A stretch of DNA of 64,000 nt from Sphingomonas pruni NBRC 15498 (GCF_001598455.1 NZ_BCYZ01000014.1:1-64000), one strand, 5' to 3'; numbered from the stretch's first letter, positions 27,162 through 36,054 are shown. Numbers and translations: made by a program. Notes: generated by a model from the sequence alone, not told the origin.

Positions 27162-28400
27162 TCAGGCCAGCTCGACCGGCGTCACCTCGTAATCCGCCGC
27201 CTTCAGCGCAGCGACCAGCCGGTCGAGATGCGCGCGGTCGCGCGCTTCGCATTCGATGTCGGTGATCAGGCCCTTGGCGGGCAAGGTGGTGAACACGCGC
27301 TGGTGATAGACTTCGATGATGTTGACCCGCTGGTCGCTGAAGATCCGCACGACGTTGAACAACGCGCCCGGCTGGTCCTGCAGGCGGATGCGCAACCGCG
27401 CCAGCCGGCCCGACCGCGCGAGGTCGCGCAGCAGCACGTTGGCGAGCAGGCGCGTGTCGATATTGCCGCCGCACAGCACGATGCCGACGGTCTTGCCCTT
27501 GAACCGCTCGGGATGTTCGAGCAGCGCCGCGAGCCCTGCCGCGCCCGCGCCCTCGACCACCGATTTCTCGATCTGCAGCAACAGGCTGACCGCTTGCTCC
27601 AGGCTGCGTTCGCTGACCAGGACGATATCATCGACCAGCTCGCGAACCATCGCCGAGGTGATGCCGCCCGGTTCCTTGACCGCGATGCCCTCGGCCAGCG
27701 TGTCGCCGGCGCACGGATATTGGGTGCCGTTGATGCGGTTGTACATCGAGGGATAGAGCTCGGCCTCGACGCCGACCACTTCGATCGGATGATCCGCCGC
27801 CGCGGCGACCACCGCCATGCCGCTGATCAGGCCGCCGCCGCCGATCGGGGTCAGGAAGGTGTCGATCGCTGGCACGTCCTCCAGCATCTCGACCGCGACC
27901 GTGCCCTGGCCGGCGATGACGCGGGCATCGTCGAACGGGTGGACGAAGGTGAAGCCGCATTCCTGCTCGAGCTGGCGGGCATGGGCATAGGCCGCGTCGA
28001 ACGTGTCGCCGTGGAGCACGACCTTGGCGCCATGCCCCTCGGTCTGCGTCACCTTCACGATCGGCGTGTTGGTCGGCATCACGATCGTCGCCGGAATGCC
28101 CAACCGGTGCGCGTGATAGGCGAGGCCCTGCGCATGATTGCCCGCCGACGCCGCGATCACACCCTTGGCGCGTGCCGCTTCATCGAGCTGGAGCAAGGTG
28201 TTGAGCGCGCCGCGTTCCTTGTAGGCGGCGGTGAACTGGAGATTCTCGAACTTGAGATAAACCGTCGCCCCGGTCAGCTCGCTCAGCGTCTTGCTGATGA
28301 AGGTCGGCGTGCGGACGATCGAATCGCGAATGCGTTCATGCGCGGCGCGGACGTCTTCGATGGTGACGGGGAGGACGGCGGTCGTTTCGGAGGGAGTCAT
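27162..28400 (-). CDS. ilvA: threonine ammonia-lyase
   Basis: PLP enzyme of about 412 residues that deaminates L-threonine to 2-oxobutyrate and ammonia, the first step towards isoleucine. The Schiff-base lysine is Lys61 in AAYKERGALN, the cofactor phosphate loop is PIGGGGLISGM, and the substrate loop SAGNHAQG is present. The C-terminal 75 residues form a single ACT domain (RLRIRLQDQPGALFNVVRIF), the arrangement of the shorter ACT-containing type rather than the long Escherichia coli IlvA with two ACT-like repeats. The ATG at 28400 begins the recognisable protein; an upstream frame to 28439 is not convincing. Feedback control by the ACT domain is expected. Confidence 0.93.
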   Translation of the reverse strand: MTPSETTAVLPVTIEDVRAAHERIRDSIVRTPTFISKTLSELTGATVYLKFENLQFTAAYKERGALNTLLQLDEAARAKGVIAASAGNHAQGLAYHAHRLGIPATIVMPTNTPIVKVTQTEGHGAKVVLHGDTFDAAYAHARQLEQECGFTFVHPFDDARVIAGQGTVAVEMLEDVPAIDTFLTPIGGGGLISGMAVVAAAADHPIEVVGVEAELYPSMYNRINGTQYPCAGDTLAEGIAVKEPGGITSAMVRELVDDIVLVSERSLEQAVSLLLQIEKSVVEGAGAAGLAALLEHPERFKGKTVGIVLCGGNIDTRLLANVLLRDLARSGRLARLRIRLQDQPGALFNVVRIFSDQRVNIIEVYHQRVFTTLPAKGLITDIECEARDRAHLDRLVAALKAADYEVTPVELA

Positions 28401-28496
28401 GCCGGCTCGCCTAGACGATCTAGCGCGGCGGGGGAACACGGCTTATGCCCGCCGCAGCGCAGCGTTTTGAGCGCAAGAAACGGGAGTTGGCCGCGA

Positions 28497-30152
28497 ATGA
28501 TCCGTAAGCTGGTGGGGGCGGCCGTCGCGCTGTCGATGATCGCGACTCCTGCTCTGGCGGACGGGCTGATCGACAATGTCAACGGCATCACGATGGATGC
28601 CGATGGCCGGGTGATCCACTTCAGCGGCGTGCTGATCGGCGCAGACGGCAAGGTGAAGAAGCTGATGCAGTCGGGCGACAAGCGGCCCGACAAGCTCGAC
28701 TGGCTGTCGAACCAGAAGGGGCGGACCCTGCTCCCGGGGTTCATCGATGCGCATGGCCATGTCGTCGACCTCGGCTTCCGCGCGCTCGAACTCGATTTGT
28801 CGGACACCAAATCGCTCGACGAGGCCAAGGCCAAGATCGCCGCTTATGCAGCCGCCAATCCCGAGAAAAAGTGGATCATCGGCGGCGGCTGGAACCAGGA
28901 GAAATGGGCGCTGGGCCGCTTTCCGACCGCAGCCGATCTCGATGCGGTGGTCGGCGATCGTCCGGTCTGGCTCGAGCGCGCCGACGGGCATGCCAGCTGG
29001 GCCAATAGCGCGGCGATCCGCGAAGCAGGCGTCACCGCCAAGACCGCGACGCCGCCGGGCGGCCGTATCGAAAAGATCGGCGTCCAGCCCGCCGGTGTGT
29101 TCGTCGATGCGGCGCAGCAATTGGTCGAAAAGGTCGTGCCTCAGCCTTTGCCCAAGGAACGCGACCTCGCGCTGGCGAAAGCGCAGGAGATCCTGCTCGC
29201 CTTCGGCATCACCGCGACGTCGGACATGGGCACGTCGATGGACGATTGGCTGGCGATGCGCCGCTCCGGCGACCGTGGCGCGCTGCGCGTGAGGATCATG
29301 AGTTACGGGCTCGGCGTCGACACCGCGGTCAGGATCGGCGGCAACGGCCCGACGCCATGGCTGTATGACGACCGCTTGCGCATGGCCGGGGTCAAGCTGT
29401 TCGCAGACGGCGCCCTCGGCTCGCGTGGTGCCTGGCTGCTCAAGCCCTATAGCGACGCGCCGGGGCAGTCGGGCGCGGGGTTCATGACCGACGACGTGCT
29501 GCAGAACTATATGAGCCGCGCGGCGATGGACGGCTTCCAGGTCGCGGTCCATGCGATCGGCGACCGCGCCAATCGCCAGGTGCTCGACGCGATCGAGGCG
29601 ATGTCGAACACTTATAAGGGCGACCGCCGCTGGCGGATCGAACATGCCCAGATCATCGACCCGGCCGACCTGCCGCGCTTTGCCACCCTGAAGGTGATCG
29701 CATCGATGCAGCCGACTCACGCGACGTCGGACCGCGCGATGGCGGAGGCGCGGCTCGGCCCGGACCGGCTGGTGGGCGCCTATGCCTGGGCGACGATGCT
29801 CAGGAACGGCGTCCCCTTGGCATTCGGCTCGGATTATCCGGTCGAAAGCCCCGACCCCTGGGCGGGCTGGGCCGCCGCGTTCACCCGCCAGGATGCCAAT
29901 GGCGAGCCGTTCGGCGGTTGGCGGCCCGAGGAAAAGGTGACGCGCGAACAAGCCTGGTGGGCGTTCACCCAGGGCGGGTCCTATGCCGGTTTCGCCGAGG
30001 ACAAGTTCGGCCGCCTCGCGCCGGGCCAGCTGGCCGACTTCATCATCGTCGACCGCGATCCGATGCTGGCGAGCCCGAGCGACCTGCGCCAGACCAAAGT
30101 CGAGGAAACCTGGATCGGCGGTCGCAAGGTATACGTGCGAAAGCAGGGATGA
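28497..30152 (+). CDS. secreted amidohydrolase (YtcJ-like, TIM-barrel metal hydrolase)
   Basis: A 551-residue metal-dependent hydrolase of the amidohydrolase-3 family. It has a signal peptide (cleavage near ALADG), the first metal motif LPGFIDAHGHVVDLG, later metal histidines in FQVAVHAIGDRANRQ and RIEHAQIID, and the catalytic Asp in LAFGSDYPVESPDPW. The protein should work in the periplasm. GGGAG lies about ten bases before the ATG at 28497; the very long open frame running in from 26418 is a shadow. Substrates of this family are diverse amides or cyclic ureas and are not predictable here. Divergent from ilvA. Confidence 0.88.
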   Translation: MIRKLVGAAVALSMIATPALADGLIDNVNGITMDADGRVIHFSGVLIGADGKVKKLMQSGDKRPDKLDWLSNQKGRTLLPGFIDAHGHVVDLGFRALELDLSDTKSLDEAKAKIAAYAAANPEKKWIIGGGWNQEKWALGRFPTAADLDAVVGDRPVWLERADGHASWANSAAIREAGVTAKTATPPGGRIEKIGVQPAGVFVDAAQQLVEKVVPQPLPKERDLALAKAQEILLAFGITATSDMGTSMDDWLAMRRSGDRGALRVRIMSYGLGVDTAVRIGGNGPTPWLYDDRLRMAGVKLFADGALGSRGAWLLKPYSDAPGQSGAGFMTDDVLQNYMSRAAMDGFQVAVHAIGDRANRQVLDAIEAMSNTYKGDRRWRIEHAQIIDPADLPRFATLKVIASMQPTHATSDRAMAEARLGPDRLVGAYAWATMLRNGVPLAFGSDYPVESPDPWAGWAAAFTRQDANGEPFGGWRPEEKVTREQAWWAFTQGGSYAGFAEDKFGRLAPGQLADFIIVDRDPMLASPSDLRQTKVEETWIGGRKVYVRKQG

Positions 30153-30402
30153 CCTTCTTCGCCATTCCCCGGGTTTAAAATTATCGGTTTGAACGCAGCC
30201 GCGCCAGCCACGCGCCGTTATCAGGTCGTCCGATCGTCCTGGTCATGCATTTGCACGGCGCGAGTGGCGAGAAGCGGTCGACATCGGCGTGGGTCGGCGC
30301 GCCGCTGCGGCAATCGGCTTGGCGTGAATGGTCGTTGGTGAACCGCCGCGCGACGGGGCCGTGATCGAAGCACATAGCCCCTCGACCGCGGCTCGCATCG
30401 GA
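30153..30402. other. intergenic region without a supported gene
   Basis: This stretch of 250 bases lies between the amidohydrolase and the small cold-shock partner gene. A 64-codon minus-strand frame (30181-30375) starting MCFDHGPVARRF is open but resembles no family I recognise and has no clear ribosome-binding site. No hairpin with a T-tract was found. Confidence 0.3.
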
Positions 30403-30588
30403 TCAGTCGGCCAGTGCGTCGGCCGGCCGGTTCTGGGCGCGGGCGCGTTCGACCCGTTCCTGGCGTTCGGCCATGGCTTCCCATGCCGCCGCGGCCCGCA
30501 GGCAGCGATCGCGGACATTGTCCAATGTCGCGGCGTCGGCATCCGCTTGCGCGGCGGCCGCATTCTCTCGAAAAGTATTTTGCGCCAA
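30403..30588 (-). CDS. small conserved protein downstream of cold-shock gene, TTG start
   Basis: A 61-residue, alanine- and arginine-rich, all-helical protein with the segment ADADAATLDNVRDRCLRAAAAWEAM. I recall similar short proteins in sphingomonads directly after csp genes, but no function is known. The only start that gives this protein is TTG at 30588, supported by GGAG seven bases before it; longer frames upstream run antisense or out of frame through csp. It lies 61 bases after the csp stop with a strong hairpin between them, so it is probably the second gene of a cold-shock operon with adjusted expression. Confidence 0.65.
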   Translation of the reverse strand: MAQNTFRENAAAAQADADAATLDNVRDRCLRAAAAWEAMAERQERVERARAQNRPADALAD

Positions 30589-30613
30589 GGCGGTTCTCCG
30601 GCTTGGGGAAAGC

Positions 30614-30635
30614 GGCGGCGCGGGATCGCGCCGCC
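30614..30635 (-). terminator. hairpin between csp and its small partner gene
   Basis: GGCGGCGCG and CGCGCCGCC pair as a perfect 9-bp stem around a GGAT loop, just after the csp stop. With no T-tract it is more likely an RNA-stabilising or attenuating structure that separates csp from the TTG-started gene than a full terminator. Confidence 0.5.
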
Positions 30636-30649
30636 GTATGAACTTGGCG

Positions 30650-30862
30650 TCAGTCGGCGTTCTGCAGGTTGCAGGCCGCCATCTTGCCGTTCCGCGAAGC
30701 TTCCAGTTCGTACGATACGCGCTGGTTCTGCTCCAGCGTCGCCATGCCTGCGCGCTCGACCGCGCTGATGTGAACGAACGAATCCTCACCGCCGGAATCG
30801 GGGGAGATGAAGCCAAACCCCTTGGTGGCGTTGAAAAACTTGACGGTGCCAGTGATGGCCAT
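30650..30862 (-). CDS. cspA: cold-shock protein (CspA family)
   Basis: A 70-residue single cold-shock domain that binds single-stranded RNA and DNA and melts structure in mRNA. RNP1 is visible as KGFGFI and RNP2 as DSFVHIS. The usual hydrophobic Val before FVHI is replaced by Ser. AGGAAA lies six bases before the ATG. The upstream region 30863-31060 is comparatively T-rich and could hold a long structured leader, as is common for csp genes, though no defined thermosensor could be drawn by eye. Confidence 0.93.
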   Translation of the reverse strand: MAITGTVKFFNATKGFGFISPDSGGEDSFVHISAVERAGMATLEQNQRVSYELEASRNGKMAACNLQNAD

Positions 30863-31114
30863 GAATATTTCCTTCGATTTCGGTCTTCTGGATGAAGACT
30901 TGCCGCTCAAGGGGCAGGGAAAGAAGGAGTGGTGCCGCAGCGCCGAAAACCGTCGATATGCGACTCTAGCGAGAAAGATGTAGCGCGTCCCGCCCAAATT
31001 TGAAAGAGCGGCTGCGGAATAGCGCTGGAATATTGTCCTTTTTTCCGCCCGCGCGCGTTTTTTTAAACAGATAATTTTGGTTGGGTGCGGGCTGTTCGTC
31101 TCGGAAAAAGATGA

Positions 31115-31144
31115 GGGCCGCGGTGTCTTGCGACACCGCGGCCC
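31115..31144 (-). terminator. rho-independent terminator of ctrA
   Basis: A perfect 13-bp stem (GGGCCGCGGTGTC with GACACCGCGGCCC) closes a 4-base loop. On the minus strand it is followed by TCATCTTTTT. It begins 30 bases after the ctrA stop codon, so it should end ctrA transcripts before csp. Confidence 0.85.
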
Positions 31145-31173
31145 CCGTCCCCCTTTAATCTTTGAGCTTCGGG

Positions 31174-31875
31174 TCAGGCGACCTGCGCCGCCTCGACCTC
31201 GTCGGTGTCGCGCAGCACATAGCCGCGGCCCCAGACGGTCTCGATGTAATTCTCGCCATCGGTCGCCAGGCTGAGCTTCTTGCGCAGCTTGCAGATGAAC
31301 ACGTCGATGATCTTGAGCTCGGGCTCGTCCATCCCGCCATAGAGATGGTTCAGGAACATTTCCTTGGTGAGCGTCGTGCCCTTGCGGAGCGACAGCAGCT
31401 CCAGCATCGCATATTCCTTGCCGGTCAGGTGGACGCGGGCGCCATCGACCTCGACGGTCTTGGCATCCAGATTCACCGCCAGCTTGCCGGTCTTGATGAC
31501 CGACTGCGAATGCCCCTTCGAGCGGCGGACCACGGCGTGGATGCGCGCGGTCAGTTCTTCGCGGTGGAAAGGCTTGGTGACGTAATCGTCGGCGCCGAAG
31601 CCGAACGAGCGGACTTTCGAGTCCATCTCGCTGATACCCGACAGGATGAGCACCGGCGTCTGGACCCGCGCGGTGCGCAGTTTCTTGAGCACGTCATAGC
31701 CGTGCATGTCGGGCAGGTTCAGGTCGAGCAGGATGATATCGTAGTCATAGAGCTTGCCGAGGTCCAAGCCCTCCTCGCCAAGGTCCGTCGTATAGACGTT
31801 GAAGCCCTCGGTCGTCAGCATGAGCTCGATGGCCTTGGCCGTCGTCGGCTCGTCCTCGATCAGCAACACGCGCAT
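31174..31875 (-). CDS. ctrA: cell-cycle response regulator CtrA
   Basis: OmpR-type master regulator of 233 residues with the characteristic opening [20 protein letters not shown]. The phospho-acceptor is Asp51 in [14 protein letters not shown], the same number as in Caulobacter. The conserved Lys is in [10 protein letters not shown], and the C-terminal winged helix includes [31 protein letters not shown] and [12 protein letters not shown]. Unlike Caulobacter CtrA, which ends in two alanines recognised by ClpXP, this one ends VEAAQVA, so its proteolytic signal may differ. It stands alone between a strong terminator and a region with candidate CtrA half sites. Confidence 0.96.
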   Translation of the reverse strand: MRVLLIEDEPTTAKAIELMLTTEGFNVYTTDLGEEGLDLGKLYDYDIILLDLNLPDMHGYDVLKKLRTARVQTPVLILSGISEMDSKVRSFGFGADDYVTKPFHREELTARIHAVVRRSKGHSQSVIKTGKLAVNLDAKTVEVDGARVHLTGKEYAMLELLSLRKGTTLTKEMFLNHLYGGMDEPELKIIDVFICKLRKKLSLATDGENYIETVWGRGYVLRDTDEVEAAQVA

Positions 31876-31969
31876 CAGCGAAATCCCCTGTCCCTCGCGG
31901 CAAGCTGCCCCCGTCGGCCGCCCACACTCGACACATTCCATTAACCTAAGCACATCTGAAGGACAAAGG

Positions 31970-31985
31970 TTAATTCTTCGCTAAC
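31970..31985 (-). promoter_or_regulatory. candidate CtrA box upstream of ctrA
   Basis: On the minus strand the sequence reads TTAG-N7-TTAACC, one mismatch from the CtrA consensus TTAA-N7-TTAAC. It lies about 95 bases upstream of the ctrA start. A further isolated half site GGTTAATG is at about 31938-31945. The position fits autoregulation, as known in Caulobacter. Confidence 0.5.
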
Positions 31986-32033
31986 CGGCCTGACTCCGCG
32001 AGTCGCGGCGTGTCAACGTGAGTCGCAAGCCGC

Positions 32034-32948
32034 TTAATGCCGCGTTTGCGACGCGCATAATTCCTTAAATCGGGCAGCAAGGAACTCAATCAGGAGTTCT
32101 ACGCGAGCCGGCCTCAACGCACTTGGCGGGGTGACGAGATGAAGCGCGATCGACGGACCTTTCCAGTCGGTGAGAATGGCTTCGAGCCGTCCTGCCGCTA
32201 TCTCCTCATCGACGATGAAATCGGGCAGGCGCGCGATCCCCAGGCCTGCGTGGAGCAGCGGCAAATTGGCGTCGCCATTGTCGCTGGTGAAGCGCCCGTT
32301 GGGGCGTACCGCGACCTCCTCGCCCTCCGGACCGCGAAAGGTCCAGGTCGTGCTGGGAACATTGGCATAAGCGAAGATGTCATGCTCGCCGAGCTCGAGC
32401 GGATGTTTCGGCCGTCCGCGCCGGTCGAGATAGAGCGGGGAGGCGACGATGCGCGTCTCGACCGGCGCCAGCCGCCGCGCGCGCAGCGAACTGTCGGGCA
32501 GATCGGCGATACGCAGCGCGATGTCGAACCCCTCGGCGACGATGTCGACCTTCGCGTCGGACAGCCTCAGGTCGACATGAACTCCGGGATGCTCGACCAT
32601 GAAATCGGCGACGACGGGCGCGACATGGCGGATGCCGAACGTCAGCGGCGCGGCGATGCGGATCAGCCCGACCGGCGCCGCGGCGGCATCGTGCGCGCTC
32701 TCCTCGGCGGCTTGCCCCTCGGCCAGGATACGCTGGGCATGCTCGCTGAGGCTTTCGCCGCTTTGCGTCAGCGTCAGCCGGCGCGACGTCCGGTGGAACA
32801 GTGAGGTGCCGAGCGACTGTTCGAGCCGGGTGATCGCCTTGGAAACTGTCGCCTTGGATACGCCCAGCGCATCCGCCGCGCCGCTGAACGAGCGGTGTTC
32901 CGCCACCGTTGCGAAGATAGCCCAGGCCTCGAAATCGGGTAGCTTCAT
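32034..32948 (-). CDS. LysR-family transcriptional regulator
   Basis: A 304-residue LysR regulator with an N-terminal winged helix (FSGAADALGVSKATVSKAITRLEQSLG) and a periplasmic-binding-like effector domain. The sequence resembles the large CrgA/DsdC-like branch that often controls a divergent neighbour. It is divergent from the pirin gene with 112 bases between the starts, so it most likely regulates the pirin-wrbA pair. Redox or quinone sensing is possible but no sensing residue can be named. Confidence 0.9.
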   Translation of the reverse strand: MKLPDFEAWAIFATVAEHRSFSGAADALGVSKATVSKAITRLEQSLGTSLFHRTSRRLTLTQSGESLSEHAQRILAEGQAAEESAHDAAAAPVGLIRIAAPLTFGIRHVAPVVADFMVEHPGVHVDLRLSDAKVDIVAEGFDIALRIADLPDSSLRARRLAPVETRIVASPLYLDRRGRPKHPLELGEHDIFAYANVPSTTWTFRGPEGEEVAVRPNGRFTSDNGDANLPLLHAGLGIARLPDFIVDEEIAAGRLEAILTDWKGPSIALHLVTPPSALRPARVELLIEFLAARFKELCASQTRH

Positions 32949-33060
32949 GATTCCTCCCGGTGAACGGGATGGGTCTATAATGCGAAACGATTGGTTTCAA
33001 TCGTTTCCATTTACGCGATGCCGATCATGCCTATCTTGGCGACAACGAATGGAGGTTTTC

Positions 33061-33783
33061 ATGACCTACACCAATATTGCCACCCGTATCGAGCGGCGCG
33101 CTTTCGACAGCCTGGGCCGTGCCGATCACGGCTGGCTCAAGGCCCGTCATCATTTCAGTTTCGCCGACTATTATGATCCCAAACGGATGAGCTGGGGCTC
33201 GATCCGCGTGTGGAACGACGACGAGATCGGCCCCAATTCGGGCTTTCCGCCGCATCCGCATCGGGACATGGAAATCATCACCTATGTGCGCAAGGGCGCG
33301 ATCACGCACCAGGACTCGATGGGCAATGTCGGCCGCACCGCAGCCGGCGACGTTCAGGTGATGAGCGCCGGCACAGGCGTCCGCCATGCCGAATATAATC
33401 TCGAACCCGAATCGACGACGCTCTTCCAGATCTGGATCGAGCCCAAGCGTCTCGGCGGCTCGCCGTCCTGGGGTGCCAAGCCGTTTCCCAAGGATGGCCG
33501 TTCGGGCAAGTTCGTGACGCTCGCCAGCGGGTTCGCCGAGGATGAAGGCGCCTTGCCGATCCGCGCCGACGCCCGGGTGATGGGCGCCACCGTCAAGGCG
33601 GGCAAGAGCATCAGCCACGCAGTGGCCGAGGGCCGGCACGCCTATCTCGTCCCCGCCACCGGCGCGGTCGAGATCGACGGCGAGCGTTACGAGGCGCGCG
33701 ACGGCATAGCGATTTCGGGCGGTCAGACCATCGAGATCAAGGCGCTCGACGACGCCGAACTGGTGCTGGTCGACGCCGATTGA
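33061..33783 (+). CDS. pirin family protein (YhhW-like)
   Basis: Bicupin of 240 residues. The N-terminal metal-binding cupin motif reads FPPHPHRDMEIITYVRKG, with later histidine and glutamate in GTGVRHAEYN; the C-terminal cupin is shorter. YhhW-type pirins have quercetin 2,3-dioxygenase activity in vitro, but the physiological substrate is unknown. GGAGG precedes the ATG by six bases. It lies beside wrbA and a divergent LysR gene, a grouping common in proteobacteria that suggests a response to quinones or electrophiles. Confidence 0.92.
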   Translation: MTYTNIATRIERRAFDSLGRADHGWLKARHHFSFADYYDPKRMSWGSIRVWNDDEIGPNSGFPPHPHRDMEIITYVRKGAITHQDSMGNVGRTAAGDVQVMSAGTGVRHAEYNLEPESTTLFQIWIEPKRLGGSPSWGAKPFPKDGRSGKFVTLASGFAEDEGALPIRADARVMGATVKAGKSISHAVAEGRHAYLVPATGAVEIDGERYEARDGIAISGGQTIEIKALDDAELVLVDAD

Positions 33784-33826
33784 TCCCCCCGAGCCGGCAC
33801 GGCGTTCCTCCCAACGCGCCGGCCCA

Positions 33827-33855
33827 GCCCCCTCCCTGACCCCCGGGGAGGGGGC
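33827..33855. repeat. REP-like GC palindrome
   Basis: GCCCCCTCCC and GGGAGGGGGC form a perfect 10-bp stem around TGACCCCCG, between pirin and wrbA. The composition matches the larger inverted repeats at 47620 and 50629, so it is probably a solitary unit of the same intergenic family. It may also attenuate transcription. Confidence 0.6.
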
Positions 33856-33885
33856 CTCCCATCAAACCACCGAAGGAGTTCCCCA

Positions 33886-34488
33886 ATGACCAAGGTTCTC
33901 GTCCTGTATTATTCGTCCTACGGCCATATGGAGCAGATGGCCGATGCCGTCGCGGAAGGCGCGCGTAGCGCCGGTGCCGAAGTCGATATCCGCCGCGTTC
34001 CCGAGACCGCGCCTGCCGAAGTCGCCAAGGCCGCCGGGTTCAAGGCCGACATCTCGCATCCCGTGATCGAAGGGATCGACAAGCTGGCCGAATATGACGC
34101 GATCATCGTCGGTTCGCCCACCCGCTTCGGCCGCATGTCGAGCCAGATGGCCTCCTTCCTCGATCAGGCTGGTGGCCTGTGGATGCGCGGTGCGCTCAAC
34201 GGCAAGGTCGGCGCGGCTTTCACCTCGACCGCGACCCAGCATGGCGGCCAGGAAGTAACCCTGTTCTCGATCATCACCAACCTGCTGCATTTCGGGTTGA
34301 CGATCGTCGGGCTCGATTATGGTTTTGCCGGCCAGATGGGCGTCAAGGAAGTGCACGGCAATTCGCCATATGGTGCCAGCACGATCGCCGATGGCGACGG
34401 CAGCCGCCAGCCGAGCCAGAACGATCTCGACGGTGCCCGCTACCAGGGCCGTCGCGTCGCCGAAGTCGCGGCCAAACTCGCCGCCTGA
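33886..34488 (+). CDS. wrbA: NAD(P)H:quinone oxidoreductase WrbA
   Basis: Flavodoxin-like FMN enzyme of 200 residues performing two-electron quinone reduction, which avoids semiquinone radicals. The FMN-phosphate loop is [12 protein letters not shown] near residues 7-18, followed by [19 protein letters not shown] and the WrbA-specific [12 protein letters not shown]. Full length for the family. It follows pirin on the same strand after about 100 bases containing a palindrome. Confidence 0.95.
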   Translation: MTKVLVLYYSSYGHMEQMADAVAEGARSAGAEVDIRRVPETAPAEVAKAAGFKADISHPVIEGIDKLAEYDAIIVGSPTRFGRMSSQMASFLDQAGGLWMRGALNGKVGAAFTSTATQHGGQEVTLFSIITNLLHFGLTIVGLDYGFAGQMGVKEVHGNSPYGASTIADGDGSRQPSQNDLDGARYQGRRVAEVAAKLAA

Positions 34489-34559
34489 ACCGGCTGAGCA
34501 CCTAGCCCGATCGCTCCGCCTCCCTTATGGTCGCAACCCGGCCATAGAGGAGGCGGACG

Positions 34560-35174
34560 ATGCTCAGGGCGACGATTGCCGCGATCGCGATATTTGCCGT
34601 TGCGCCGGCGGGCGCGACCGACGCGCCGGCGACCGGCGCCAATGTTCGCAGCGTCACCTATCCCCAAGGTACCTATCGTCAGACCGGTCCGCGCGCTTGG
34701 GCCGAATTCGACAAATCGGGCAAGCAAACCAATGCCTTTGTCGAGGACGCGCGCGACGAATGGTCGGTGTTCCTGTTCGACCCGGCGCGCAACGTCCGTG
34801 TCCAGATCGACCTGTATCGCAAGAAGATCCGCTACACCGAGAATGGCGGATCCTATGCCGATCTCTATGACGTGACCGGAGCGGCGGCGGGTGTCGGCGC
34901 CGCGCCGGCCAATCCGCCAGCCCGGACGTTGCCGCCGCTTGCATCGTCCGACGGCTTCTGGAACAACAGCCCGGTCCGCTATGGCGTCGGCGCCGCCGGC
35001 GGCGACAAGGCTGGCGTGCTGCGTGGCGTGGAGGGTGGCGCGATCGCGAGCCAGGGCGACGCCAACCTTCGCTGTCCCGAAGCGGCGCGCGCCGTCAACG
35101 GTACCTGGAACGGCCAATGGCATCAGGCGCAAGGCGGCTTTCCCGGTCTCTGCCTGGTGCGGTTCGAGCATTAG
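34560..35174 (+). CDS. secreted protein with mannan-binding-lectin-like C-terminal repeat
   Basis: A 204-residue protein with a signal peptide (cleavage near GATDA). The first 100 residues contain a beta-rich domain (FDKSGKQTNAFVEDARDEWSV and LDP-type strands) that I do not recognise. The C-terminal segment SQGDANLRCPEAARAVNGTW, continuing NGQWHQ and ending in a Cys, resembles one repeat of the cyanobacterial MVL lectin family (pattern: Trp/Ile-x-D-A...C-P...G-x-W-N-G-Q-W...C). This suggests carbohydrate binding outside the cytoplasm. AGGAGG lies before the ATG. Confidence 0.7.
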   Translation: MLRATIAAIAIFAVAPAGATDAPATGANVRSVTYPQGTYRQTGPRAWAEFDKSGKQTNAFVEDARDEWSVFLFDPARNVRVQIDLYRKKIRYTENGGSYADLYDVTGAAAGVGAAPANPPARTLPPLASSDGFWNNSPVRYGVGAAGGDKAGVLRGVEGGAIASQGDANLRCPEAARAVNGTWNGQWHQAQGGFPGLCLVRFEH

Positions 35175-35195
35175 GGCGGGCCTACCGACGTTCGG

Positions 35196-36026
35196 CTATG
35201 ATGCGAAATCGGTCGAGCAGCTGAGCTCCCGCCACCGCTCCAACTCCTCCAGCCGCGCGCGGTCGCTTGCCTCGATCGCGTCGACCGCGTCCTTGCCGAG
35301 CGGCAGCCGCAGAGGTGGGTTTTCGGCGTTCACGACATCGAGCACAGCCTTCGCGCCGCGCCGCGGATCGCCGGGCTGGTTGCCGTCATAGGCGCGCTGC
35401 ATCCGTGCCGCGGCGCCGACCACCGCGTCATATTCCGGCCGCCCCGCCTCGATCGTGGTCGAGGATCCGGCGAAATCGGTGCGAAAGCCACCGGGCTCGA
35501 CGATCGTCACCCGCACCCCGATCAATGCCATCTCGCCGGCCAGCACTTCGGAGAATCCCTCGACTCCCCATTTCGCCGCCGAATAGGCCGAGCGCCCCGG
35601 CGCGCCGCGCCGTCCGCCGACCGAGGAAAATTGGACGATATGACCCTGACGGCGCTCCCGCATATGCGGGATGACGGCCTTGGTCATGATGATCGTGCCA
35701 AACAGGTTGGTTTCGATCTGGCGACGATAGGATGCGAGCGAAGTGTCCTCGACCGATCCGATATCGCCATAACCGGCATTGTTGATCAGCACGTCGAGCG
35801 CGCCGAATTCGGCGATGGCAGTTGCGACCGCATGTCGCGCCTGGGTTTCGTCGGTAACGTCCAGCGGCGCGGTCACCAGCCGGCCGGCGCGGCCGTCGCC
35901 CAGGCCGGCGAGCTGGGCGAGGTCGCGCGCGGTCGCCAGCAGGCTGTCGCCCGAGTCCAGGATCGCTTCGCATAAAGCACGGCCGAAACCGCGGGAACTA
36001 CCGGTCACCAACCAGTTGCGTGTCAT
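35196..36026 (-). CDS. SDR family oxidoreductase
   Basis: Short-chain dehydrogenase of 276 residues with TGSSRGFG for NADP binding at residues 8-15, NNAGYGD, and the catalytic YSAAK. The RGFG glycine loop and long C-terminal region match the group related to 17-beta-hydroxysteroid and retinol-type dehydrogenases. The ATG at 36026 has GAGGTG just upstream; the longer frame to 36350 is a shadow of the hydrolase gene. It follows the hydrolase by 28 bases and probably shares its transcript and the OhrR-like control. Confidence 0.88.
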   Translation of the reverse strand: MTRNWLVTGSSRGFGRALCEAILDSGDSLLATARDLAQLAGLGDGRAGRLVTAPLDVTDETQARHAVATAIAEFGALDVLINNAGYGDIGSVEDTSLASYRRQIETNLFGTIIMTKAVIPHMRERRQGHIVQFSSVGGRRGAPGRSAYSAAKWGVEGFSEVLAGEMALIGVRVTIVEPGGFRTDFAGSSTTIEAGRPEYDAVVGAAARMQRAYDGNQPGDPRRGAKAVLDVVNAENPPLRLPLGKDAVDAIEASDRARLEELERWRELSCSTDFAS

Positions 36027-36054
36027 CGAATCACCTCTTCGAATCGGGGAACGC

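Noticed and set aside
26418..28496. N-terminal extension of the amidohydrolase frame over the EamA and ilvA genes
   Set aside because: It is a chance open frame; the amidohydrolase signal peptide and ribosome-binding site are at 28497.
30181..30375. 64-codon minus-strand ORF as a gene
   Set aside because: No recognisable family, no ribosome-binding site and no conserved context; left as intergenic.
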